A stretch of 64,000 nt of DNA from contig NZ_JANBVH010000003.1 of NCBI RefSeq assembly GCF_024273235.1, positions 62,001 through 126,000 of the forward strand. The letters run 5' to 3'. Below, piece after piece: positions 7,797-15,972 of this stretch (position 1 is the first letter of the stretch; every line of letters starts with the position of its first letter). Origin of the DNA: Sphingomonas faeni. Lineage in GTDB: Bacteria > Pseudomonadota > Alphaproteobacteria > Sphingomonadales > Sphingomonadaceae. The notes under the pieces were generated by a model. The model made no database searches. It was not told where the DNA came from and saw only the letters and a list, made by a program, of their open reading frames with translations. The position numbers and the translations under genes were made by a program.

Positions 7797-10271
7797 TTAA
7801 AGCCCCACCACACCGCCATCGTTCTTCGTGATCACGATCGTCGACGACCGCGGCCGCGACGGCGTCGCCACCGTGCCCGCCTGGTTCGCAGGCCAGCTGC
7901 TCGTGATGTTGGTCGGTCCGCCACCTTCGCCCGGATGCTGGATGTTCACGAACAGCGACCGCCCGTCCGGCGTCGAATAGATGCCGGTGATCTCGCACTC
8001 CTTCGGCCCGACCAGGAAGCGGCGCAGGGTCGCGCCCGGCGCCTTGCCGATCCGTGTCGTCACCGATCCGGTCGCCGCGCCGACCGTGTTGGTCACCGTC
8101 CGCGTGCCGCCGTCATTGACCTTGCCCGGCACCGAGGCGAGCAGCATGCAGTTGGTGACGTCGGTATACGCACCGTCGTCGGTCTCGATCCACATCACCG
8201 GCGCGATCGTCCCCGAGGCATTGCTCGGCAGGCCGAACCACAGGCCGTCCGGCGACGAGAAGTCGTTGGTCGCATCGAGGCCCGACAGGTTGATGTTGGT
8301 CGCGTCCAGATCGGAACCCGCGCCGAACGCATAGATGTCCCACGCGAACGTCGTCGCCTCGGACGTGTCGCCCGTCTCGCGCAGACGGATGATGTGCCCG
8401 TTGGCGTTACCCGTGGTCTGCCCGCCGGTGGTCTTCGGATCGACATAGGCGCGCGGGTTTGCCGCGTCCGCCGTCGCCACCGTGCGCGACGAGTTGTTGG
8501 TGAGCGTGCAATACATCTCGCCGGTCGCCGGGTTCACCGCGGTCCACTCCGGTCGATCCATCCGCGTAGCCCCCAGCGCATCCGCTGCCAGTCGCGTATT
8601 GATCAGCACGTCCGCCTGGTTCGAAAACGAATAGGCGGCATTGGCCGAGGTGAGGGGCCCCTGACCAAACACCAGCGGCAACCACTGACCGCTTCCATCC
8701 GCCGCGAACTTCGCGACGTAAAGCGTTCCAGTATCGAGATACTTGTCGCCAATCGCCAACCGGTTTGCGGCCGTGGCATCCGCCGCCGACCAAGGCGTGG
8801 CCGACACGAACTTGTAGATATATTCGTTCTGCGCATCGTCCCCCATGTAGAACGCAGGCCTCACGCCAGCGATCGTCCGGCCGATCTCGCAGCCCTCGTG
8901 GTTCATGCGGCCCAGCGCGGTCCGCTTGCGCGGCGTCGAGGCCGGATCGAACGGGTCGATCTCGACCACCCAGCCATATTGGAAGATCTCGTTGCGGAAA
9001 TCGCCCGTACCATCGGCGGGCGCGCCGGCCTGCGCCGTGATGTTCCAGCGCGCATAGGCGGTGCTGGTCGTGTCGGCCGGTCTGACCGTCGACCACCCGT
9101 AATTGCCGCCGGTGTTGCTCTCGCCCTTGCCATAGCGCGCCAGCGACGTGTTCGCCTTGACGCCGGCAGCACCGGTCGCGGCACGCCGCGCGCCATCGCC
9201 GACCTCGCGGCGGAAATAGCCGACCCAGTTCTCTTCGTTCGTCAGGTACGTGTTCCAAGGCATTGTACCGTTGGCACAATTGTTGATCGTGCCCCGCCCG
9301 GCCGTCGCGTCCGGCGAATAGCGCGTCTTGAGGCTGTCATTGCCGCGCACCGGCCCCGAAAAGCTCATCGGCGTCAGCGGGGTGATGCGCCGGTTGAACG
9401 ACGAGGCCGGAACATAGGCCCAGTTCGCGGAGCGGCTGACCTCGACCACCGACACGCCGTGGCACTCCATCTCCTTCAGCGCCTCGGCCTCGGGACGGAC
9501 GCCGCCGGGATTGGTCGCACCGTTCGGATGCAGATAGGGCTGCGAGATATTCTCGTGGTTGAGCACCAGCAGCCCGCGGGTGTTGCCGTTGGCATCGGGC
9601 GTGCCGGTCGCCGACAGCCCGAAATAGCTCATGCCGTCATGATGATCGCCCGCACGCTTCGAGAAATTCGTGTCGGTGCCGTCGTTCGCATAGGCCGCGA
9701 CGCCGCCCGCGATCGGATCGCCGAGCCGGTACAGCACCGTCACCGCATATCCGGTTGGAACCGTAACGACGTCCGCAAGGCTCTTCGCAACCGCAGTGAA
9801 CCCGAGCGAGGCCGCCCCCACCGTCACGCTGGTCGTCGCGCTCACCGATCCGCTCGCCGAGACGGCGGTGAACTGGAAGCTCAGTACAGTGCCCGCGGTC
9901 GCCCCCGGCACGACGAAGGTCGCGGTCGCGGTCGTCGCGCCGGCCAATGTCACCGCCGGGCCCGCCGTCTGCGTCCAGCTCACGCTGTCGACCTGGCCGA
10001 TCGCCGCGCCGGTCAGCGTCGCGACCCGCCCGGCGGACGAACTGCCGCCCGCGGTCGCGGTAACGGTGACCGGGCTGCTGCCGTTGCCGTCATTGTCATC
10101 GTCGCACCCGGTCAGCAGCATCCCGCCGAACACCGCGGCGGCGGTTGCCGACATGCCGCCCAACAACGTCTGGCGCCGCGAATAGCGCGTGTCGATCAGC
10201 TCGTTCAGATGCGGATTGGCGGTCGGATTGGTGTCGATGTCGCCGTCGGTATAAATGGTGTCGATGGTCAT
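7797..10271 (-). CDS. phoX: PhoX-family alkaline phosphatase (DUF839)
   Basis: An 824-residue secreted phosphatase of the PhoX type, a calcium/iron enzyme that releases phosphate from organic esters. The N-terminus has a twin-arginine signal (SRRQTLLGG, R32-R33) followed by a hydrophobic stretch and a lipobox-like LTGC (C56), so it may be exported folded and then lipid-anchored. Residues about 60-155 form a Thr/Ala/Val-rich Ig-like segment before the PhoX propeller. The propeller begins near GYAVTVLYRLGDPI and includes LVLNHENIS, MNHEGCEIG and DGLWFGLPS. It lies 49 bp downstream of a TonB-dependent receptor on the same strand, and both are probably expressed from the Pho-box promoter near 12.77 kb. 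It converges with the fadD-merR operon. Confidence 0.93.
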   Translation of the reverse strand: MTIDTIYTDGDIDTNPTANPHLNELIDTRYSRRQTLLGGMSATAAAVFGGMLLTGCDDDNDGNGSSPVTVTATAGGSSSAGRVATLTGAAIGQVDSVSWTQTAGPAVTLAGATTATATFVVPGATAGTVLSFQFTAVSASGSVSATTSVTVGAASLGFTAVAKSLADVVTVPTGYAVTVLYRLGDPIAGGVAAYANDGTDTNFSKRAGDHHDGMSYFGLSATGTPDANGNTRGLLVLNHENISQPYLHPNGATNPGGVRPEAEALKEMECHGVSVVEVSRSANWAYVPASSFNRRITPLTPMSFSGPVRGNDSLKTRYSPDATAGRGTINNCANGTMPWNTYLTNEENWVGYFRREVGDGARRAATGAAGVKANTSLARYGKGESNTGGNYGWSTVRPADTTSTAYARWNITAQAGAPADGTGDFRNEIFQYGWVVEIDPFDPASTPRKRTALGRMNHEGCEIGRTIAGVRPAFYMGDDAQNEYIYKFVSATPWSAADATAANRLAIGDKYLDTGTLYVAKFAADGSGQWLPLVFGQGPLTSANAAYSFSNQADVLINTRLAADALGATRMDRPEWTAVNPATGEMYCTLTNNSSRTVATADAANPRAYVDPKTTGGQTTGNANGHIIRLRETGDTSEATTFAWDIYAFGAGSDLDATNINLSGLDATNDFSSPDGLWFGLPSNASGTIAPVMWIETDDGAYTDVTNCMLLASVPGKVNDGGTRTVTNTVGAATGSVTTRIGKAPGATLRRFLVGPKECEITGIYSTPDGRSLFVNIQHPGEGGGPTNITSSWPANQAGTVATPSRPRSSTIVITKNDGGVVGL

Positions 10272-10320
10272 GCTTGGTCCCCCCGGGGATGGTTGCTCGG
10301 TACGATAGCGATGCGTGGAG

Positions 10321-12705
10321 TTAGAATTTCGCGCCCAGCTCGACGCCGTAGAAGCGTGGCTCGCCGGCGATGTAGGTCGGGATGCCGAAGCTGCCGCCGG
10401 TGTTGCCCGCGTCGATCAGATAGCGCTTGTTGGTCGCGTTCCGGACGAAGCCGCCGACGCTGTACTTGCCTTGCGCAAACTCGAGCCCCGCGCGAAGATT
10501 GACCAGCGTGTAGCCGCGCTGGCTGATCGCCTCGGTGTTCGGGATCTCGAAGAAGACCTTCGACTTATACGTGACGGTCGGCGTGGCGTAGACGGTTGCG
10601 CCGCCCACCGGCACGCGCAGGAACGCGCCGGCGGACGCGCTGAACTTCGGCTGGAGCCGGAAGCGGCTGCCGCCATAATTGCCGTTCGCGTCGGAATCGG
10701 AGATCTTGCTGTCGATATAGGCAAACGTGCCGAACAGCGAGAGATACCGGGCGAGCTTCAGATTGCCTTCCAGTTCGACGCCGACGTTCTTCGCCGACCC
10801 GGCGCTCAGCGTGACCGCGGGCACCGTCTGCGTCGTGACCTGGAAACTGTCATAGACCTGGTAGAACACCGATGCCGCGCCGCTGAAGGGCCCGGCGCGC
10901 CCCTTGATGCCGCCCTCGTAGTTCCAGACGTTCTCGGGGTCGACGATCGACAGGTTCGGACCAACGCCGAACGCGGTGTTCTGCGCCGACAACTGGACGA
11001 CCGGCGAGCGGCGCCCCTTGCTGACGGTGGCATACAGGTTGACCTCGTCGGTCAGCTTCAACAGCGCATTGAAGCGCGGCAGGATCGCGGTGAAGCTGTC
11101 TTCGGCGACGAACTTGTTGCCGTTGGTGTTCGCCGTTCCTAGCAGGCTGGTCCTCACGCCCAGCGCGGCCAGGATGACCGAGTTCGGCTGGATCGACGAA
11201 TAGCCCGACTGGCGATCCTCGATCAGGATGCGCGCGCCGGCGGTCAGTTCGAGCTGCGGCACAGGGATGTAGGTCGCGTCGGCGAATACCGAATAGGCGT
11301 CGTTGTTGCCGTAATTGGTGAATTCCGACGAATAGGGAACCGACGTCGCGCGGCCGCTGGTCAGGACTGCAGTCGCGCGGGTTGCGGGCACCGTACCGTT
11401 GGCCGCGACGCACGCCGTTCCGGTCGGAATGCCCTGGGCGTTCAGGGCGGACCGGATCCCGGCGAACGACGAGGATACCGAGCAGGCGAGATACGTGCCT
11501 TCCTCGGTCGCGAACGGCACGCGCTGGTAGCCGTTCTCGAAGAACGCGTTCCAGCCGACCGACGCGCGGTATTTCGGGCCCTCGAACGCGAACCGGCTCT
11601 CATGGCTCCACTGGTCGCCCTTCGCGTCCTCGGCGAACTCCAGATACGCGGCGGGGCCACCGTCCGCGTCGAAGATTTCCAGCGCGTCGAAGCGGCGATA
11701 CCCGTTGACCGTGGTGAAGGTGATCCCCGGCGACAGGTCGGCGGTGATCGTCAGGTTCGCGTCATAGACGTTGCGGTCGAGGCCAAGCTTGCGCGCGCCG
11801 AGAACCTCCGCGCTGTACGGCGAGCCCGACAGTTCGGCATAACCATAGTCTCCGGTCTGTCCGCCGGTGGGGGCATGCGCGCGGCTCTTGAACGCGGTGC
11901 CGGGGTTGCGCTGGCCGTCATAGGTCAGGACGAGATCGGCGGTGATGCTGTCGTTCGGCGTGAACCGGAGCGAACCACGAACCCCACGCTGATCCTGCCC
12001 ATTCAGGTCATCCTGATCAACCCCACCCTGGTTCTGGTTCGGCACATTCGCGTCGCCGGCGATGTTGCGGACATAGCCCTTGCGATACTTGTAGGCGAAG
12101 GCGATCCGGCCCGACAGGATGTCGTTGCCCGCGTTGAGGAAGCCCGACACCTGCGTGCGGTCGAAATTGCCATAGGATGCGTCGAGCCCGCCCGAGAAGC
12201 CCGGCTGCGGCTTGTTCGAGATCAGGCTGATCGCGCCGACCGCGGCTGCGGTGCCGAACAGCGTCGCCTGCGGGCCCTTCACGACCTCGATGCGCTCCAG
12301 GTCGTACAGGTCCTGCCACGCGCCGCGCGACCGGCTGATGTCGATGCCGTTGTAATAGAGCGTAACGCGCGCGCCCTGCTGCGACGATCCGTTGTCGGAG
12401 GTAATGCCGCGGATCACGAAGCCGGGGTTGTTCGCGCTCTGCTCCTGCACCTGGAGACCGGGGATGAAGGCGGCGACCTCGTCCAGCTCGGAAACACCGA
12501 TCGACGCCATCCGGGCGCCGGTCAGCGCGGTGACGGTGATCGGCACGTCGGCGATTCGCTGTTCGCGCTTCTGCGCGGTGACGACGATCTCGTCGTTGGG
12601 CGTCGCGGCCTGGAGTTCGGCCTGCGTGGTCGCTTGCGCGAGTGCCGCGGTAGAGCAGGTCGTGGCGAGCGCCGTCATCGCAAGCCGCGTGAACAAGTGT
12701 GTCAT
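10321..12705 (-). CDS. TonB-dependent receptor, phosphate-starvation linked
   Basis: A 794-residue outer-membrane receptor. The signal peptide ends near ALAQAT (residue 24). The TonB box region is NDEIVVTAQKREQ, followed by the plug domain (VPITVTALTGARM to about residue 160), a 22-strand barrel, and the typical ending FYGVELGAKF. It imports some large or scarce compound with TonB energy. Its position in front of phoX and the Pho-box-like array upstream suggest a phosphorus-containing substrate such as phosphate esters or phytate. This is an inference from context, not from the sequence of the receptor itself. Confidence 0.92.
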   Translation of the reverse strand: MTHLFTRLAMTALATTCSTAALAQATTQAELQAATPNDEIVVTAQKREQRIADVPITVTALTGARMASIGVSELDEVAAFIPGLQVQEQSANNPGFVIRGITSDNGSSQQGARVTLYYNGIDISRSRGAWQDLYDLERIEVVKGPQATLFGTAAAVGAISLISNKPQPGFSGGLDASYGNFDRTQVSGFLNAGNDILSGRIAFAYKYRKGYVRNIAGDANVPNQNQGGVDQDDLNGQDQRGVRGSLRFTPNDSITADLVLTYDGQRNPGTAFKSRAHAPTGGQTGDYGYAELSGSPYSAEVLGARKLGLDRNVYDANLTITADLSPGITFTTVNGYRRFDALEIFDADGGPAAYLEFAEDAKGDQWSHESRFAFEGPKYRASVGWNAFFENGYQRVPFATEEGTYLACSVSSSFAGIRSALNAQGIPTGTACVAANGTVPATRATAVLTSGRATSVPYSSEFTNYGNNDAYSVFADATYIPVPQLELTAGARILIEDRQSGYSSIQPNSVILAALGVRTSLLGTANTNGNKFVAEDSFTAILPRFNALLKLTDEVNLYATVSKGRRSPVVQLSAQNTAFGVGPNLSIVDPENVWNYEGGIKGRAGPFSGAASVFYQVYDSFQVTTQTVPAVTLSAGSAKNVGVELEGNLKLARYLSLFGTFAYIDSKISDSDANGNYGGSRFRLQPKFSASAGAFLRVPVGGATVYATPTVTYKSKVFFEIPNTEAISQRGYTLVNLRAGLEFAQGKYSVGGFVRNATNKRYLIDAGNTGGSFGIPTYIAGEPRFYGVELGAKF

Positions 12706-12767
12706 GAAGTCCCCCGTATCGTTGCGGAGGCACTACGGGCGGCACGTGACGTTTCGACGTCGTGATG

Positions 12768-12796
12768 ATGAAACGAAGATGACGGTTCCGTAACGA
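12768..12796 (-). promoter_or_regulatory. Pho-box-like array for TonB receptor-phoX
   Basis: Read on the minus strand there are three 7-base units at exact 11-bp steps: TCGTTAC, CCGTCAT, GTTTCAT. The best two match the PhoB unit CTGTCAT at 6 and 5 of 7 positions. It lies 63 bp upstream of the receptor start. Confidence 0.55.
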
Positions 12797-12827
12797 CGGT
12801 GTCACATCGTTGCCACCGCGCTGTCTT
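12788..12827 (+). promoter_or_regulatory. Pho-box-like array for phoD
   Basis: Four 7-base units spaced by 4 bp each on the plus strand: CCGTAAC, GTGTCAC, TTGCCAC, CTGTCTT. The last matches CTGTCAT at 6 of 7 positions. It lies 47 bp upstream of phoD and its first unit overlaps the oppositely oriented array. The regular 11-bp period supports PhoB binding. Confidence 0.6.
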
Positions 12828-12874
12828 GGATCGTCGCTAGCAGCCGGACGACACCGCTACGAAAGCCTCAGCCG

Positions 12875-14554
12875 ATGACGATCAACCGCCGCGACGCCCT
12901 GAAGAATGCCCTGAAACTCGCCGGCTCGGGCGCGACGCTGGCGCTACCCGCGGTCGCGACGCAGGCCGCGCGTGCGGTCAAGAGCCGCTTCGATCACGGC
13001 GTCGCAAGTGGCGATCCCGCAGTCGACGGCGCGATCCTCTGGACCCGTGCGACGCCCGCCGACGACGCCCAGGCCGGCGATATCGCGCTGACATGGCATG
13101 TCGCCGAGACGGAAGGCGGCAAGCCCCTCCGGTCGGGCAGTGTGAAGGCCCGCGCGGCCCGCGATTTCACCGCAAAGGTCGAGGCGACCGGGCTCCAGCC
13201 GGGCCGCGAATATCGCTATTGGTTCGACGCCGCGGACGGCACGCGCTCGCCGGTCGGCCGGTTCCGCACCGTGCCCAAGGGCAAGATCGCCGACGTCGTC
13301 ATGGCCGTCGTCTCGTGCCAGCTCTACGCGGGCGGACTGTTCAACGCCTATGACGCGATCGCCAAGCTCGACCGGCTCGACGCGGTGCTGCATCTCGGCG
13401 ATTACATCTACGAATACGGCGTCGACGGCTATGGTGCGGACATCGCCAAGAAGATCGGCCGCCTCGTCGAGCCGCGCCACGAGATCGTCAGCCTCGCCGA
13501 CTACCGCATGCGCCACGCGCAGGTGAAGCGCGATGCCGACATGCAGGCGGCGCACGCCCGCGCCGCGTTCATCTGCGTCTGGGACGATCACGAGGTCGCC
13601 AACGACGACTGGATGCACGGCGCCGAGAACCACGATCCCAAGACCGAAGGCGACTGGGATGCGCGCAAGGCGGCGGCGATGCAGGCCTATTTCGAATGGA
13701 TGCCGATCCGCGATCCCAAGCCCGGCCAGCCCTGGGCGGCGATCAACCGCAGCTTCGATTTCGGCGATCTCGCGACGTTGGTGATGGTCGAGACGCGTCT
13801 GCTCGCACGCAGTCATCAGGTCGTGTCGAAGGGTGAGGAGATCACGCCCGCCGAATACGCGGCGATGCTGGCGGAGCGCGCGCGGACGGACCGCGAACTG
13901 CTCGGCCCGGCGCAGCTTGCCTGGGTCGAGAAGACGATGGCGACCTCGGTTGCGGCGGGCAAGCCGTGGCAGGTGCTCGGCAATCAGGTGGTGATGGCCA
14001 AGGTCGCCGGCCCCGATATGGAGCGGCAGCTCGGCCCGGTGAAATTCGCCGAGACGATGGCGAAGCTCCCGGCGATTTGGCGCGAGCGACTGATGGCGAG
14101 CATCGCCTCGTACCGCGCCGGCCTGCCGTTCGGGTTCGACAGTTGGGACGGCTATCCGCCCGCCCGCGAACGCCTTTATGCAGCGTTCCAACGCGCCAAG
14201 TCGCGGCCGATCGTGCTGTCCGGCGACAGCCACGCGGCCTGGGCGAACGACCTGCACGATGCGTCGGGCAAGCTGGTCGCGGCGGAGTTCGGCTGCACCG
14301 CGATTACCAGCCCGTCCTATGGTTCGTTGCTTCCCGGCATCGGCAGCCTGATCGCCGACGCCAACAAGGGCGAAGTCCGCTTTTGCGATCAGGACGGGAA
14401 GGGCTTCACGCTCCTGACGCTGACGCCCGAACACGCGACCGCGGACTCGATCACGGTGTCGACGGTGATGACCAAGCCCTACACCCAGGCCACCGCAGCC
14501 CGCTTCCGCACGCACGCCGATCGTCCGGACCAGCCGCTCGAAAAGATCGCCTGA
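12875..14554 (+). CDS. phoD: PhoD-family alkaline phosphatase
   Basis: A 559-residue secreted phosphodiesterase/phosphatase. The protein begins with a twin-arginine signal (INRRDALKNALKLAGSG, R5-R6), then an N-terminal Fn-like domain starting FDHGVASGDP. The metallophosphatase core follows, with HLGDYIYEYG, VWDDHEVANDDW, a GNQVVM stretch and SGDSHAAW, all carrying the metal ligands of PhoD. It acts outside the cytoplasm on phosphate esters. It is divergent from the TonB receptor-phoX unit, and the shared promoter carries Pho-box-like arrays, so the three genes form a phosphate-scavenging locus. It converges tightly (3 bp) on the DedA gene. Confidence 0.94.
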   Translation: MTINRRDALKNALKLAGSGATLALPAVATQAARAVKSRFDHGVASGDPAVDGAILWTRATPADDAQAGDIALTWHVAETEGGKPLRSGSVKARAARDFTAKVEATGLQPGREYRYWFDAADGTRSPVGRFRTVPKGKIADVVMAVVSCQLYAGGLFNAYDAIAKLDRLDAVLHLGDYIYEYGVDGYGADIAKKIGRLVEPRHEIVSLADYRMRHAQVKRDADMQAAHARAAFICVWDDHEVANDDWMHGAENHDPKTEGDWDARKAAAMQAYFEWMPIRDPKPGQPWAAINRSFDFGDLATLVMVETRLLARSHQVVSKGEEITPAEYAAMLAERARTDRELLGPAQLAWVEKTMATSVAAGKPWQVLGNQVVMAKVAGPDMERQLGPVKFAETMAKLPAIWRERLMASIASYRAGLPFGFDSWDGYPPARERLYAAFQRAKSRPIVLSGDSHAAWANDLHDASGKLVAAEFGCTAITSPSYGSLLPGIGSLIADANKGEVRFCDQDGKGFTLLTLTPEHATADSITVSTVMTKPYTQATAARFRTHADRPDQPLEKIA

Positions 14555-14557
14555 GCT

Positions 14558-15190
14558 TCAGGTCCGTTCGGAGGCGTCGGTCGACGCGGCCGAACGGATC
14601 CGCTCCGCCTCGGGTTGGCGGGCGGCGTTCGATCGACGCCGACGCCAGTACCGGATCGTGGTCATCACCAGCGCGACCAGCGCGATGATCGCGACGATGG
14701 CGAGCAGCTTGTGCCGCGGCATCACCGCGTCGATCGCCTCGATCAGGCTATGGCCGAACAGATAACCGATGCCGGTAAACAATACGCCCCACACCGCCGC
14801 GGAGATCGCGTTGAGCACGACGAAGGTCCGCGCAGGCACGTGCGACGTGCCGATCGCGATCGGGCTGATCGTGCGCAGCCCGTACAGAAAGCGGAAGCTG
14901 AGGATGAAGACCGTGGGGTGCCGGTCGAGCGTATCCAGCGCCTTGGCGAAGGCCGGTTTCGCCGCGATCCTGCGGACCCGCGCGGTGTCGCGGTAGCGCC
15001 GGCCCGCGAAGAAGAAGATCTGGTCGGCGGCGAACGATCCGACCACGGCCGCCAGCGCGGTACCGCCCAGCGACAACAGGCCCTCGTGCGCGAGCAGCCC
15101 GCCGGTCACGACCGAGGTCTCGCCCTCCAGTCCCGCTCCGACGAAGATCGCGGCAAGACCATATTGGGCGATGAGCGTTTCGATCGACAT
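14558..15190 (-). CDS. DedA/SNARE-associated family membrane protein
   Basis: A 210-residue integral membrane protein of the DedA (VTT domain) family, involved in envelope homeostasis and lipid carrier recycling in other bacteria. Typical pieces are the N-terminal GLAAIFVGAGLEGETSVVTGG with an acidic pair, the central GRRYRD, and FRFLYGLRTISPIAIG with the conserved arginines. Four to five hydrophobic segments are visible, and a basic tail (RRRRSN) follows the last one. It is probably a single-gene unit that ends 3 bp from the end of phoD. Confidence 0.9.
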   Translation of the reverse strand: MSIETLIAQYGLAAIFVGAGLEGETSVVTGGLLAHEGLLSLGGTALAAVVGSFAADQIFFFAGRRYRDTARVRRIAAKPAFAKALDTLDRHPTVFILSFRFLYGLRTISPIAIGTSHVPARTFVVLNAISAAVWGVLFTGIGYLFGHSLIEAIDAVMPRHKLLAIVAIIALVALVMTTIRYWRRRRSNAARQPEAERIRSAASTDASERT

Positions 15191-15268
15191 CCACCGCCCT
15201 TGCCGCAGCGCGTCAAACTTCGCCAGTCTTGTAAAAATGCAAGCGCCGGTCCGGCCTTCGCTTCGCTC

Positions 15269-15799
15269 CTAGCGGCGCGCCCCCGGCGGGTCGAACAAGA
15301 ACGCCGCGAGACGATCCCAAGCCGGTTGCTTCGCCGCCAGTCCGACCGTGTGAAGCGGACTGCTAGACGGCAACGCGACGATCGCCGGCCCCGCCGCGTC
15401 TGCACGGCCGGCATCCCGCCTGAGCAGTTTCAGCCCCAGCTTCAACGCGGTTCCGCCGTTGAATGCGATCGCGCGCAACCGGGGCAGTCGCCTGGCCAGC
15501 CCGGCAATGTCGTTCCCCGCGATATCGACGATCGCCGCATCGCTGCTGCCCGCCCGGCGCGCGGAGCCCACCACGTCCCATAAGGCGACCCCGCTCGTCC
15601 GCAACGCCGCGAGCCGATCGTCATAAGCGAGCGCGACGAGATCATGGCCGACGACCGGCGACATCAGCTGCCAGAACTGGTTCTGGGGATGCGCGTAATA
15701 GCGTTGCGCGGCGAGCGAGCGGTCGCCCGGCAGGCTCCCCAGGACCAGCACGCGCGCATCGTCGTCGGCGACCGGCGGAAACGAGTGCTTGAGCGGCAT
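15269..15799 (-). CDS. DNA-deoxyinosine (hypoxanthine) glycosylase, UDG superfamily
   Basis: A 176-residue uracil-DNA-glycosylase fold protein of family 6, which removes hypoxanthine from DNA as the first step of base excision repair. Motif 1 is GSLPGDRSL (residues 21-29), and the conserved Asn is in HPQNQFW (N40), the residue used by family 6 enzymes. Motif 2 is seen as SSSPLHTVG. I placed the start at the ATG at 15799 because GAGGA lies 6 bases upstream; a start 36 bases earlier has no ribosome site. It stands alone between the DedA gene and the KaiC-like gene. Confidence 0.85.
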   Translation of the reverse strand: MPLKHSFPPVADDDARVLVLGSLPGDRSLAAQRYYAHPQNQFWQLMSPVVGHDLVALAYDDRLAALRTSGVALWDVVGSARRAGSSDAAIVDIAGNDIAGLARRLPRLRAIAFNGGTALKLGLKLLRRDAGRADAAGPAIVALPSSSPLHTVGLAAKQPAWDRLAAFLFDPPGARR

Positions 15800-15972
15800 G
15801 GGGTCCTCGATCGTGACGGTGGCGTGCTGTGTCACGGTTCACCACGCCCCCGCAAGGTCGCGCGGCAGTGCCTTCACGCGCAAGGCTATGCGATTGGCGG
15901 CTTATCCCCTAAGACGCAGATAACAGGTCGTATCCCGCGGGGGTGCGCTCGATCCACGAGAGGACGGCCGCG

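Noticed and set aside
7752..10502. A 916-codon open frame on the plus strand, opposite phoX
   Set aside because: It is antisense to phoX, Arg/Gly/Ala-rich and without any recognisable motif. Long antisense frames are expected in high-GC DNA.
12944..14515. A 523-codon open frame opposite phoD
   Set aside because: Antisense shadow of phoD, with Arg/His-rich composition and no domain.
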